Part shown: positions 21,457 to 33,400 of the stretch, piece by piece
Layout: each line of letters begins with the position of its first letter
Position numbering within the stretch: position 1 is the stretch's first letter
Source of the DNA: Symsagittifera roscoffensis
Taxonomy: Eukaryota > Xenacoelomorpha > Acoela > Convolutidae
DNA length: 64,000 nucleotides
Direction: 5' to 3'
Assembly: GCF_963678635.1 (NCBI RefSeq)
Contig: NC_087067.1
Coordinates: forward strand, 34,871,509 to 34,935,508
The notes under the pieces: model-generated
Told to the model about the DNA's origin: nothing
The model's input: the letters and a program-made list of their open reading frames with translations, nothing else
Databases searched by the model: none
Translations under genes and position numbers: made by a program

Positions 21457-22270
21457 CAGTTTTTGGTTTCATCATGTTTTTTTTTAATCTAAGGGCATTG
21501 CATTTTTAATCAAAAGTATTCCTATACCACGGCTACTGCATCTGAAAAATTTTCTTTTTTGAGTAAAATATCAGATTGATATCGACTCAGTGTTTCCTTG
21601 GGAGAATTTGTTAATTTTATGATAAAGAGTTGTACGATCCGTAGCTTGATGCTTATTATTCGCACTTGAATTGATATGTTCTGTATGATATTGATTTTTT
21701 TTGGTTGAAGGATCCGTTGTGGTTCAAAACTTCTAGAGATCCATAAAGTTAGATTGAGATTTCTCAGCGTTTGCTGGATGGTCATTCTTCTAACAATTAC
21801 AAGAAGAATAAGATTTATTGTGTGCACTTTTTCGATATCTCTGATACTAAGAACTTTTTGTTGGAAAAACTACGCTTGGGCTTTTTAATTCACTAATTCT
21901 GTCAATGACTGAAAGCAAAGCTTTTTGTTTAAATGAATTTAAGTGGGAACCTGATTATCAGTGATTATAAGTAGGTCCATAAAAATTGTCTTGAGAATTG
22001 ATTTTGAGAAAAAGTTCTGAGAATTAATACTTTGATTTTGAGATGATAAAATTGAGTAAGTTTCTTCAAAAGTATTCAATTAAAATTAAGGGGCGGATTT
22101 AAGGCGGTTTGGCGGACCTCCCCTTCCCCAATCAGTGAATCGACCTTCTCATCAACTAAAAAGTACCACCTTTGGTTTTGTTTAACTAATATTTTTTAAA
22201 ACATTTTTGATCTGTTTTTTTTTCAAGTGACAAAATTTTTTGAAAATCACAACCACCCCTCTCGAGAAAC

Positions 22271-23624
22271 ATTACGAGGCCAAAATGTGCACAGTATAGC
22301 CGCACAATTTTGTGTCTGTTTGTTCCTGGATTGCAGAGACATGTCTTTAAATATGTTCCAAAATGTAAGTGGATTCCACTAACAAAATTTCAGTGGATTC
22401 CGCGTACAAGTAGCTGTAACGTAAATTTTGTCGGCACATTTGTTTTTTTGCGGATTCCGCAACAAGCAAATATAGCTAGTTGTTCTGTATTCCTCAACTG
22501 TTAGTTGATTCCGCAAAATGTAAGTGGAACCCGCGAAATGTAAGCGGATTCCGCAAATTATAAGAGGATTCCGCATTTTTGTTTATTGTGGGTATCAAAA
22601 CAAATTTAAAAATATTTGGTCCAATATCAACTAAAAATGAGAAAAATCAGTTTCATGAGCTTTTTTGTCTGCAAAATAATTCGAATGAAAAATTAAATTT
22701 GCTTTTTAGAACCAACTTAGAGTTAAAGTATAAAAAATGAGCCTAAAACATTAAATTTTTGAGTAAAAGATCAGTAGTAAATATTGCGTGAAGATTCTCC
22801 CCTTTGCATATGAACAATTAAAAGCTAGAGGTGGAATATTTGACTAATTATCTATAGCAACGCGCAAGTTGAAAGCAAGGACTTATCCAACTGTCAGCTG
22901 AACCCACAAACGAATCTTAAAACATTGATTAACTATACGGATGTCAAATTTTTCTTTATTTTTATCGGATGATCGGATGATTTCTGGGATCGGGAAATAC
23001 AACCATCGAAAGCCATCGCAGTTCAGGGTTTAAAAGGGCAGTTCATGATTGAAATGGGGGCATTTTAGTCACTCATCAGTATTTGAGATAATATATTTCA
23101 GTTATGCTTGAAAAATCATCAAAATTTATGGTTAAGAAATTGAGGTTGACAGGTATTTCAACTGGTAGCGGATCAATGTAGCTGAGAGTGAACTTCCTGA
23201 TGATTATCTAGTAAATAATAAACAAAAAAAAACATTACCACATATAAACCATATATGTAAATGGAATCCGCAAACAAAAAGCAGATTCCACCTACAATTT
23301 GCGGATTCCACTTACAGTTTGCGGATTACACTTACAGTTGTGGATTCCGCAACAACTCAACTTACGATACAAAAGTCCTATCAATTGTTTGTGGATTCCA
23401 CAAACTGTTCTGGATTCCGCAAATACAGTTGCGGATTCCGCAAATTTGCCTATTTTTGGAGCAATTCCGAGCGGTACAATGTTTTAGGTATTTGTTTGTG
23501 GAATCCAAAACAGCAAAGAAGATCAAAGAAAAGCAACAATTTTGCGGATTCCACGACAAATCTGATTTTTGGTTGCTGCGGATTCCGCTTACAATGCAGA
23601 GAATGCACTGATTGGCCTCGTAAT
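22271..23624. mobile_element. R2 element with CGGATTCCGC palindromes, copy 2
   Basis: It is the duplicate of 8531-9884 with the same terminal inverted repeats. The right member of the R3 direct repeat (22585-22807) is embedded in it. Confidence 0.7.
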
Positions 23625-25163
23625 GATATCCTAGGTCCAACCCTGTCCTACAGGAATTGATTTTTACTTGAACACTCTTGATTTTGATTTTTACTTTCAA
23701 ACACTAAAAATCAAAAAAGTCTGGCAGCTGGTTGTTGTGCCGAAAAATCTTTTCTTTTTGTTTTCTAACAAAACTGTTTAAAAAAAACGGAAAAACAAAT
23801 GTAGTTTTTTTCAATATTGATCTGAATTTGAAGTTTTTAAAAAATCTTTAATTGGATACCGAAACAAGCTAAGACAGTTAATTTCAAACGGTTCTAAGTT
23901 CATTCAACTCATTTTTTTTAAATTTTTACAGCTAGAATGTTTTTAAATGATTCAAAATGATTTTTCTTCTTTTTTCTACTGTTTTATGCAGTTTTAAAAC
24001 AAGAAGTAATTTGAAGGAGAAAAATAACTAAAAAATAAAAGCATTTGATTTCTACATTTAATGTCGTGATGATGTTTGACGAGAACAAAAGTATAAGAGT
24101 CACTGAAATACTAAATCATTTGAACCAAAACTCACAATTAGTTTAAATTACGTAATAGAGCGTGAAAAAAGGGTCCCCTAAGCATATAGTTTTTAATAAT
24201 TGACACTCCTCAACCTGATGTAGCACCCTGCAACACCGATTTTTTTTCTTGACGAACATTTTTGTACTCACAATTTTAAAAAACGATTAGATAAACAATT
24301 TAGTTTGGAATTAATTGGAGGCTATAAGTTTGATTTTTACGAACCCCCATTAAAAAATTTAAACCAAGTGTTTTTCAGATTTTTGTAATTTCGTCAATTG
24401 CCCAAGCTTATGAATTTCTTTCAAAATGTTCTGTTGTTTTTTTCTTTTATTTTTACAGGACATAAATCTAAACTAAACTAACTCGGATCTTGTTGAATTT
24501 TAGTTTTCTTTTGAAGTCAATTTTTCAGAAATGATGATAATTTCATAGAAGTTTCATAAAGATTGCTAGCATAATTTGTAATTGCTGGCAAAACAGTATT
24601 TCCTTATTTCCTTCGATAACCTCAGATTTATTTTTGGCAGCTGATGTTAAGTGAAAAAAAAAACACCTGATGCCTAGTTGCCCTAATATTGTGATCGAAG
24701 CTAAAGAAAATTTTTTGGCTCTTTGATACAATTGAAATTATATCAGTAACAATAAGCAAAGAATTGCAATCGATTTTATAAGTATATTGTGAAAAATCTG
24801 AAGTAAAAGAATAGAATTTTTTGTTTCAATACCACAACATAGCTAAAACAATCAATTTCAATTATTTCTCAGTTCCTTCTATCTTGTTTTTTTTTGTAAT
24901 TTTTGCAGCGAGATTTTCATACACGTTGCTAAACACTTAAAACGATATAAGCATAATTTAACTTTGATGAAGAAAACAAAATTTTTTGTTAGACATATTT
25001 TGTTTTAGGTTGGGTTTCAAAGCCTTGATTGGTTTGCGTAGAAAAGAAAGCTAGCTAAATTTTAAGCTGAAATGATATTTTATGATTTTTAAATTTATAA
25101 ATTCTTAGCAAGTTAAATAAGTTGCGAGTTTTTTTAAATGTAAATGACTCTTCTAAATACTGT

Positions 25164-25769
25164 AGCTATCTGCAACACAATGATTTTTTCATTTTTTATA
25201 TGTTTTCCACGCACAATAAGGTACTACAAACAAATCAACAGATTTAGTCGAATCAGATGTCATATTAAACCTCGTGCAGTCAATGAAATATGTCCCAATA
25301 ATTTGTATCAGTTTGATGAAAAAGCGGTCTGAAACTTTTGATTTTTAGTTTAATAATTTCAGCGAGTAACAAACGCGATCAAGAAAAGTACCTTCACCAC
25401 ATGAAGATTTGTTCTGAAAAGTTTGATTTTATCGAAAAAACTAGTTTTGTATGCTTTATTGGTCTCTTTCTTGGCATTAAAAGTTTTGTTGGAAAAAAAC
25501 TGAAAAAGATATTGTGCAAAAAAATTAAAGTTTAGAAACTTATTGTTTGACTTTTGCTTCCATTTTTTTGCTAATCATTCTTCAAATCAAACTGTTTTTT
25601 GTCAATTATACTTATTTCACTAAATTTCCATACATTTAGCTATTGCTCTATTCAAAACACGTACAAAACATTACACTAAAAATGAGAGAAAAAAGCTTTT
25701 AAGTGGTTTATCTGAATGTGGTCGGAACATTATGGGCTACTTGCACGGCAACCGGGTATCCTTATTTAG
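25164..25769 (-). repeat. R4 family repeat, inverted, copy 2
   Basis: It is the duplicate of 11440-12045. Confidence 0.45.
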
Positions 25770-26118
25770 TAGGTATTTAGTCAGTTTCTTCCAAGCAGCA
25801 AAATGAACCTAATCAAAAAAATTAAACTACTGTAAAACTGGAAAGTTGATTTAAATAATGATCAAATTGTACTAATCAAAATTGAAGCAGTTAAGCGCCT
25901 CAAAAAAGTTTTTGAAGTGAAGCAGAATTTTCGAAGCTTTTTTATAAAATCACAATCAAAATTTGTCACTACATCCCGTTAAGTTTGAATCTAGGATCAT
26001 ATTTTTATACAATTATTGAGTTTATTCACTGGTTGTTTGAAAGACTTTTTCAAAACCAATTAGAAAAAACGGTAAGTATTGCACAAAGATTGAAAAAACG
26101 ATATTGCTGAAGATCTTT

Positions 26119-26393
26119 ATTGTTCCGACGTTCGCAACGAAAATAACGGAAAATTTGTGCTCGGGGTGTGTTATTTTTCCTCAGACAATTTTCCACTATT
26201 TATTTTTGGAGCGAAATTGATCACTTTGTAGTTTGTATGGCGTGTGAGTGACGGCTTCACAAAAAAATCTCATATTAGAAAAAAAATTCTATTCATTTTT
26301 TTATTACATTTAGTTTTTCATGTTATTACTGCTCCATAGACCTTAAGAGGCAGTCGGAACATTCAGGGCTTCGCGCTGATACCAGCTGTCTTG
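26119..26393. mobile_element. R1 element, copy 2, uninterrupted (275 bp)
   Basis: It is the empty-site version of 12395-13611. It runs from attgttccgac to the hairpin and gctgtcttg, with ggggtgtgtt unbroken at 26163-26172. Confidence 0.7.
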
Positions 26394-26443
26394 TTAGAAT
26401 TTGATGTCCAAATAGATTTCTTTTATTTTGAAAAAAGACAGAG

Positions 26444-26452
26444 TATATAAAT
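26444..26452 (+). promoter_or_regulatory. TATA-like box, copy 2
   Basis: It is the duplicate of 13662-13670, 910 bp upstream of the ATG at 27362. It is the nearer candidate promoter for the kinesin gene. Confidence 0.4.
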
Positions 26453-26592
26453 GGGGCTCGTCATTGCGACAGCACTTCCACGCGATTGCTCAATCTTCCG
26501 TGGGTGACTTTTAAGGCAAAATCTTAAGACTAATTCTAGTCGCCAGTCTCGTCGAAAGCTGTAAATATCCCTAAAGACACTTGGGAAGGCGG

Positions 26593-26778
26593 ATGAGTGG
26601 CTTCACCGTATCACTATTGTATAATAATGATGGAAAAGATTTTTTGAAAGAAAGGCAAAAACACCAATCCTATAAACTAAAGACAACGGCTGTTGAAAAA
26701 ACTGCATTTGTACACCATTATGACACATGTTCTGGAACATGTGCGGAGTCATCGAATTTAAGTTGCGTTTTTTCGTGA
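26593..26778 (+). CDS. Short ORF (61 aa) in the presumed leader, copy 2
   Basis: It is the duplicate of 13811-13996. It has a single residue difference, and the frame is intact. Function is unknown. Confidence 0.2.
   Translation: MSGFTVSLLYNNDGKDFLKERQKHQSYKLKTTAVEKTAFVHHYDTCSGTCAESSNLSCVFS
26724..26743. promoter_or_regulatory. 20-bp palindrome upstream of exon 1, copy 2
   Basis: It is the duplicate of 13942-13961 and is unchanged. Confidence 0.35.
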
Positions 26779-27256
26779 TTATTCATCAGTCCTGCTTAAA
26801 TACCGAAGTGTTTTGTACCAATCTCGACTACGTAAAATTCAACTGAAAAGCCAATTTATTTTGGCCACCAAAGAATTACGTGATTATTTGTTTAAGCTAT
26901 GCAAAATTCATGATTTTCACTTTATTTGCTATGCTTTTACATTGTGAGCTTGAAGATTTATACTTAAATTTAATTTAAACTTTTCTGAAACAAAACGTGC
27001 ATCGGATTATAACTGGCACGTTTGAGTAAAGTCTTTTTTTTCTGTTGCAAACCAATATAGCATAAATCATTGTTTAAAACTGCTACCCCGATGTTTTTTA
27101 TTACAGATTCACAATTAAATAAAACCATTGTATAATAGAAAACGATATAAATCAATAATCTTCGTGCTTTTACATGCAAGCAGAAATAACAAAAAATTCT
27201 TCAAAATTAATGTTCTAGCTTCAAAATTGTCAAATTAAAACTTGAAGTGCTCCAGA

Positions 27257-27288
27257 AAAAGTTTCCAAAATGATTTTTGGAAACTTTT
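27257..27288. repeat. Hairpin with 14-bp arms upstream of ATG, copy 2
   Basis: It is the duplicate of 14475-14506 and is unchanged. Confidence 0.6.
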
Positions 27289-27361
27289 ATGACAGTTTTG
27301 GTCTCGACTAGTCTCGGGAGTCACAAATTCTAAATAGCAGCAAGAGTTACAGTCACCTGAA

Positions 27362-27411
27362 ATGTCTTCACAAGTCCAGGTGTGCGTCAGAGTCCGCCCC
27401 TTCAGCGAAAC
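27362..27411 (+). CDS. Kinesin exon 1, downstream copy (1b)
   Basis: ATG then [16 protein letters not shown], donor C|GTGAGT, phase 2. It is coding-identical to 14580-14629. Being nearer to exon 2 (6.8-kb intron), it is the simpler choice for the main transcript. Confidence 0.85.
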
Positions 27412-30400
27412 GTGAGTATTGAAGGGACGGAAGATCTAGCTTTCTTACAACTCAAAATAAGGAAAAGTTCAGAAAACTTAAATTTTTCTAACTGATTAGC
27501 TTTCCCCGATCATTTTATGAAGCCTTGACGAAAATAAAAATTCAATGGTCGAACCGATGTTGCATATTCAATCATAACTAGAAGGAGCTATGTTGCACAG
27601 ATGTCATATGTATGTTCATTACGCATGTTAGGATCATGTTAGACCTTGTAGCGTTACCAACAGCTAAGTGTCATAAACTTTAAATACTTCCCTAGTTGAC
27701 CAAACTCGCTATCTTAGGACTTTTCTTAAAAGAATCTAACAAATTCCCAAATTAAAATTACTAGTTTATCAAATGAGTTTTATTAAATAAATTTACCAAA
27801 TTAGGTTCTTAGAACGTTACAAGTAATGGACTCTTACTTATAAGAAAGTTGTAAAATATGAATTTTTCCTACAAAAATATCTCAAAGATTTATTTTCATT
27901 TTCATTTCGAAAAGTCTCCTATAACCAGCTTCAAAGTTCTCCGCTATTGCAGATAACAATGACGGAAACTCGTAAGCCAAAAGACTCTTTTTGCTTCATG
28001 AGTTAAACGAAATAAATCATTTGAGTTTTTTGCTGACAATCTTTTTGCTGACTTAATCTTTTTTGCTGACAATCGTTTTGCAAGATGAGTTTTAGTTTAA
28101 GAAAACCAGAAAATTAGTTTAAGAAAATTAGTTTAAGAAAACCAGAAAATTTGTGGATATATACCTAAGGCCCACTGTCTTAACCAATCAGAATCGAGAC
28201 AAAGTGAGATATGAAAACCATTTCTTTTTTCTCGATTCTGATTGGTTAATACAGTGTCTGAACACGCGGTTGTCTAAATACAGACCGCTCTCCAACACGC
28301 TCAAAACTATATGAAATGACTCAATGTTTAAGTTAGGTCAATGTTATGTTAACTTTGTCGCGGATTTGTCAACGAGCGATTACAGCTACTACTTGTTTCA
28401 GTTCCGCAAATGTAAGCAAACTCCGCAAATTTATGCGAATTCTGCAGACAGTTTGAGGATTCTGCTCACAGATGCAGATTCTTTGACAGCTTAATATCAA
28501 ATATCATATTAAATATGAATTACTATTTGTTTGTGGACTCCACGAGCTATTCGGGATTCCGCATATTTTATTGCAGATTCCAAAAATTTTATTGCAAGTA
28601 CCTTTGAACCGCCTATTTTTAGAGAAATTTTAAGCAATACAGTGTTTTAGCTATTTGTTCGAAGAATTCGAAACAACAAAGAAGATCAAAGAAAAGTCGC
28701 AATGCTGCGAATTTCGCGACAAATCTTTTTTCAGCCTGTTGTGCAATCCGCTTACATTTCACAAAACGCATTTTGGCCTCGTAATGACTGCCTCTAAAAT
28801 TTCCAGTAAAGTTGAGCTTTTCTGTTGATCCAAAATGATATTCTCAAACAAATAATAGATCTGAACGTATCCTTCTGCTTCTTCCTATTCTGAATTGAGG
28901 TGTTAAAAGACCCTTTTTTACTATTCATGTCAAAAACGTTTGCTAGTGAACAATTACATTAGATAAATATAAATTAGTTCAATTATTTTATCGGCGACAA
29001 TACAACTCGGCCAAGATTGAATTTTTTTTTGCTGAAGTCTGACGAAATTACCCCGTCTATCAGCTTAGAAGTAATGCAATTACTTGTCGCGAAAATATCT
29101 TTCAATAGTAGACAACCGACAATGCTCTGTTCCCGCACCAGCAAAGAAAAGAATCCGCCCGTACTGGAGTTCCATGGATGATAATTGATTAAATTGTTAT
29201 TTTATAGTCAGAATGTATAAAATTACAAAAATAATCGATTATAATCCATCAAAAATGGATCATAATCCTAGTATTTTTATATCAATATAGTCCATCTCCC
29301 CCGTCCCCGTTCAAAATGGTAAACAAACTGGGGGGGGGGGGGTAAAGTGTAACTTGGGAGGTTTGGGGGTAAACTTTAGTAAACATCGGGGTGGTCGGAG
29401 GGATAAACGAAGGGGAGTGGGGAGGGGGTTTGGGCAAATGCGGATGGGGGGCAAAGAGGGGGTGTGTTAATTCGAGTAGGTTAGGATTTCGAGTATGTCG
29501 TGAGTAACGCAGAAATTTTGAAATTTTGCAAGTTTTGCAAATGTTTTTGCGTAAAAAATGTAAATATTATAATCCGTTATAATCAATTATATTGGATTTT
29601 AAATGGACTGTACTTTATTATAATGCATTTTAATGGATTTTGTTTTTACGAAAATAATCGATACTAATGACAATATAATCGATTTCGTGGTCTAATTTTG
29701 CAACAATAATTGATTATAATGACAACATTTTAGACAACAGTTTTCCATTCATAATCGATTAGAATCCATGGAGCTCCGGTGCGTGCGAGTTGAAAAGATT
29801 AAACGCAAAAAAAAATTGAGAAGTCAAATTAACACGTTCAACTATTTTAGCAGAGACATTCAAATGCACTTTAGACCTTAGTTTCGATATATGCTTGAAC
29901 CCAGATATTTCGCAAACACAAAGTTGAATGCGGTCTGTTTGAAGCAGCGGATGAAAAGTGCTGTCGAATTACATAAACTGCAGTTTATTTAGACTGCTTT
30001 TAAAGTAAGCTTATTTTAATTCAGCCAACCTTCCACTCTACTAAGACATTTTTGGATACCCTGAGTTGTTGGGAACCCTGTTTCTCTATTAGCAATAAAA
30101 AATTGGTCATCTGCATAACGAATATGAGTAGTCCTGCAAATGATGAGTTCAATTCATAAGTGTTCCCTGAGAAGAGCAAGCTGGCCTAAAATAGATCCGT
30201 GCGTAAAACTAAAAGGCTTCTGGAGACACTCTGACTCTAACCGACAAATTCTACGTGTTGAATTCTGTTCCCGGGTTGACCTCCATAAACCGAAAATGCT
30301 TATCTTACAATTCCATGCACCGAAAAGGCTTATCATACAATTCCATACATCAAATGTATGGAAAAATGCTAATCATACAATTTTCATACGATTTCAATAA

Positions 30401-33400
30401 ATCGGTGAAAAAAATCGAACTAGTTTCTGCGGCTATTTTTACCGAATAAAAGTCTGTTGATGATAAAAAACTATCTTCTTTTTTTTGGAAACAAAAAATG
30501 GTTATCATACAATTTCCATACCTGAAAATTTTATGACTAGCATTTTTTGATGGCGACAGCAAAAACTTTTCCACGTAAAATTGAAATTGCCCCAAACTTT
30601 TTTTTGTTTTATAAAATTGTAGGCATTTTTGGTCAACCCGAGATAGTTATATAATTTTTATTTTAACTTCCATGTTGGCTTTTCATATTTCATCGGATTT
30701 CATATTTAGTGAAAAAAACTTAATTCAACTGTTAAAATCAACAATTGCCATCGGACTAGAAAGAAACTTTGATCCATTGTGAGTTTAATTAGTTGAGCAA
30801 TAACGCCATTATATATGTGCTTTTTGCGAGAATTGAGTTAAAAAGAGAGTAGAACAAAACTTTCATAGTTAAGAATTCAGAGTTAATTTTCGAAACAAGT
30901 TTGATTTTTCCCCTAAAAAACCATAGTATTTTTGCTTATTTGAGTAACCGATTTTTAAAATTCATCAGTAACGCTATCTCTAAAAGGCAAGCAAAATTTT
31001 TTGAAACTGGCAAAAGCAGTTCTTATCGTTTTTTTTGCACAAACTATATTTACCTTGCCCTTTGATGAAAAAAGTCTTCTAGTAGACAAATTTATCTGAT
31101 GCAAGAGGAAAAAATTTGATGTTGGACAACTCATTTTTATGGAAACCAAAACTTGTGCAAACACTTTGCAGACTGATGTGAAAGCAAAGCAAGATTTTGC
31201 ACGATCATTTTATCATCGGTAACTTTATCTCGCAAACTAAAATTGTTTGATTTGACAGGGGCATTAGAGTTGAATTGTCTAAAAACTCTGGGGAAAAGTT
31301 GAGGAAAGCCTTGCTAATTTTTCCAGTTATTTTCAATTCTTCTAAATTAAAAAAAATATATATTCACAAGCGATGATAAATTGTTTACATCTTTGTTTCT
31401 CTGCCTGTCAGAATAACATATATATTTGGGGAACCCTCAAAAATTGAAAAAAAAATCTTGGTAATACATTATACAGTTTGCTCAGAGCAAATTTATTCCC
31501 ATTCGCTCCAACTCTCTTGGTTTGATATTATGCTCCATAAGTGAGTGACGCTGAATTATATACTAGCAACCCTTCTATGATGTAAATGATATCATTCAAT
31601 TTCATTTTTGAAAAAGCTCTGATACAATACGATTTTTGTTTGAACAATTTTTGTTAATTTAAGCGTACACTGAAAGCATGCTTCTCCAGCTCAACTCAAG
31701 GAAATACACTTTTTACGATCATGTAATGACGCTGTTTTATTTAACTCTTGGTTTTGAGGTTTTTCAAAACCTATTGAACACTGGTCTCGACTCGACGTTG
31801 ATTTAATTGCTAGTCATTTACGTTTTGAACAAGAAAGGCAGAAGTTATTCTTGTTGAAATAGAAGTTTAATCACATTTGGCTTTGCTATTCTACAGAAAT
31901 ATCAAAATTAAATCTCAGCCATCGACCCAAAATATTGAGCAACACTTTCTGCTTAAAAATATTATTATGGATCTAAGTCATTGCACCGAAAAATTGACAG
32001 TTATTTAGGCTTGGCCAAAAATTAAACACTATACAGTTCTCGTGCGTCGTCTACAAAAGCATTTGGATCGGTTTTAAACAATAATATAATGAATTAAATG
32101 CAAAAAAAAAATTTAAATGCTTGCTTGCTTTTTTGTGATGTTATGTTTTTTTAGTTCAAACCTGGTTCATTATAATAACATCAATTGAAGTATCTCAAAA
32201 TGATGTTTACATCTGTCAACATCAGAATATTTTTAGAGTCTCATCACTCTCTGTGAATTTCTTCAAAACATCCATTATTGTTCCGACTTTCGTAACAAAA
32301 ATAACGGAATATTTGTGCTCGGGGTGGGTTATTTTTCCTCACACAAAATTTTTGACTATTTATTTAGCCATTTTTGACAACAATTTTTTATATCAATTAA
32401 AAAGTATTGTTGTCTTGAGCTGAAATTTGAAAGTTGATAATTTCAAGCTGAAAGTTTTCCCATTTTTTGCCTTTTGCTGGTTAATCAGATTAATTGTTTC
32501 GGCTTTGTTTCAGTTTTCCATCCCCCTCGATATAAGAAAACAAAAAAAATGTTGAAAAACGTTCACGAGGCATTTGCTTGCAATAAGTTTTGTACAAGAT
32601 TGTTCTCTTGTTCACGCTGCCACATTTTGATGCAGTTTGTAACATGAAAAATCAAAATATATAGACTTCATATATTAAGTTTTAGACTCTTTTTGAAGAA
32701 AGATACAGAATATTTGTGCTCGGATTGTTTTTTTCTCCCGACAAAAGATATTTCCCCCTGTAATTTTTTTGTGAAGTTTTGGGGGTTTAAAGATTGCCAT
32801 TATGGCCAATTTGGGACAATTAACGCGCGATATATTTCGCGTTATTAACGCGTCAGCGAGATTTAATTCGTCTTAGAAATTATTCCAAATTGGAACAAGG
32901 TAATCTTTATGCCATTATTTATTTGTTAATAAGACTAAAATCTATCACTTTGTACTTATTATGACGTGTGGGGGATGTTTTCAAAAAAAATCAACTTTTT
33001 TTTAATATCTTAAATTTATTTGATAACGTTTAAATTTTTCATGTTATTACTGCTCCATAGACTTTAAAAGGCAGTCGAAACATTCAAAGCTTCGTCCTGA
33101 TACGAGCAGTCTTGTTCGTTTTAGTTTTCAATCGAGAGCTGGTTTTTTTTGTTTGCTTTGCTATTTGCTATGATACAACCGAATAAAGGCCATAGTCAAG
33201 TGTCAATGGATTTAACACGTAAACAATGCCGAGCTTTGCAATCATTGCAGTGCATAACAAACATAACGTTGCAAATTAATGGGCAGAAAAAAAACCGAAG
33301 GCATAAAGTCTAAAACTTAATTGAATGGAACGCCAAAAAATTGCAAAAAGTTCAATTTATGTCTGGAGTTAAGGTCAATTAGAATAATAAAAGTCGAGAA

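Larger units (their letters stand above)
15449..28230. repeat. Tandem duplication, copy 2 (~12.78 kb)
   Basis: This is the direct repeat of 1707-15448. It is shorter because it lacks the 940-bp MITE and its target duplication and carries the ~16-bp deletion near 24454. It ends at tttctttttt (28230), immediately followed by unique sequence that is the right arm of a foldback repeat. All landmarks of copy 1 are repeated, including the exon-1 cassette next to the kinesin body. Confidence 0.95.
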
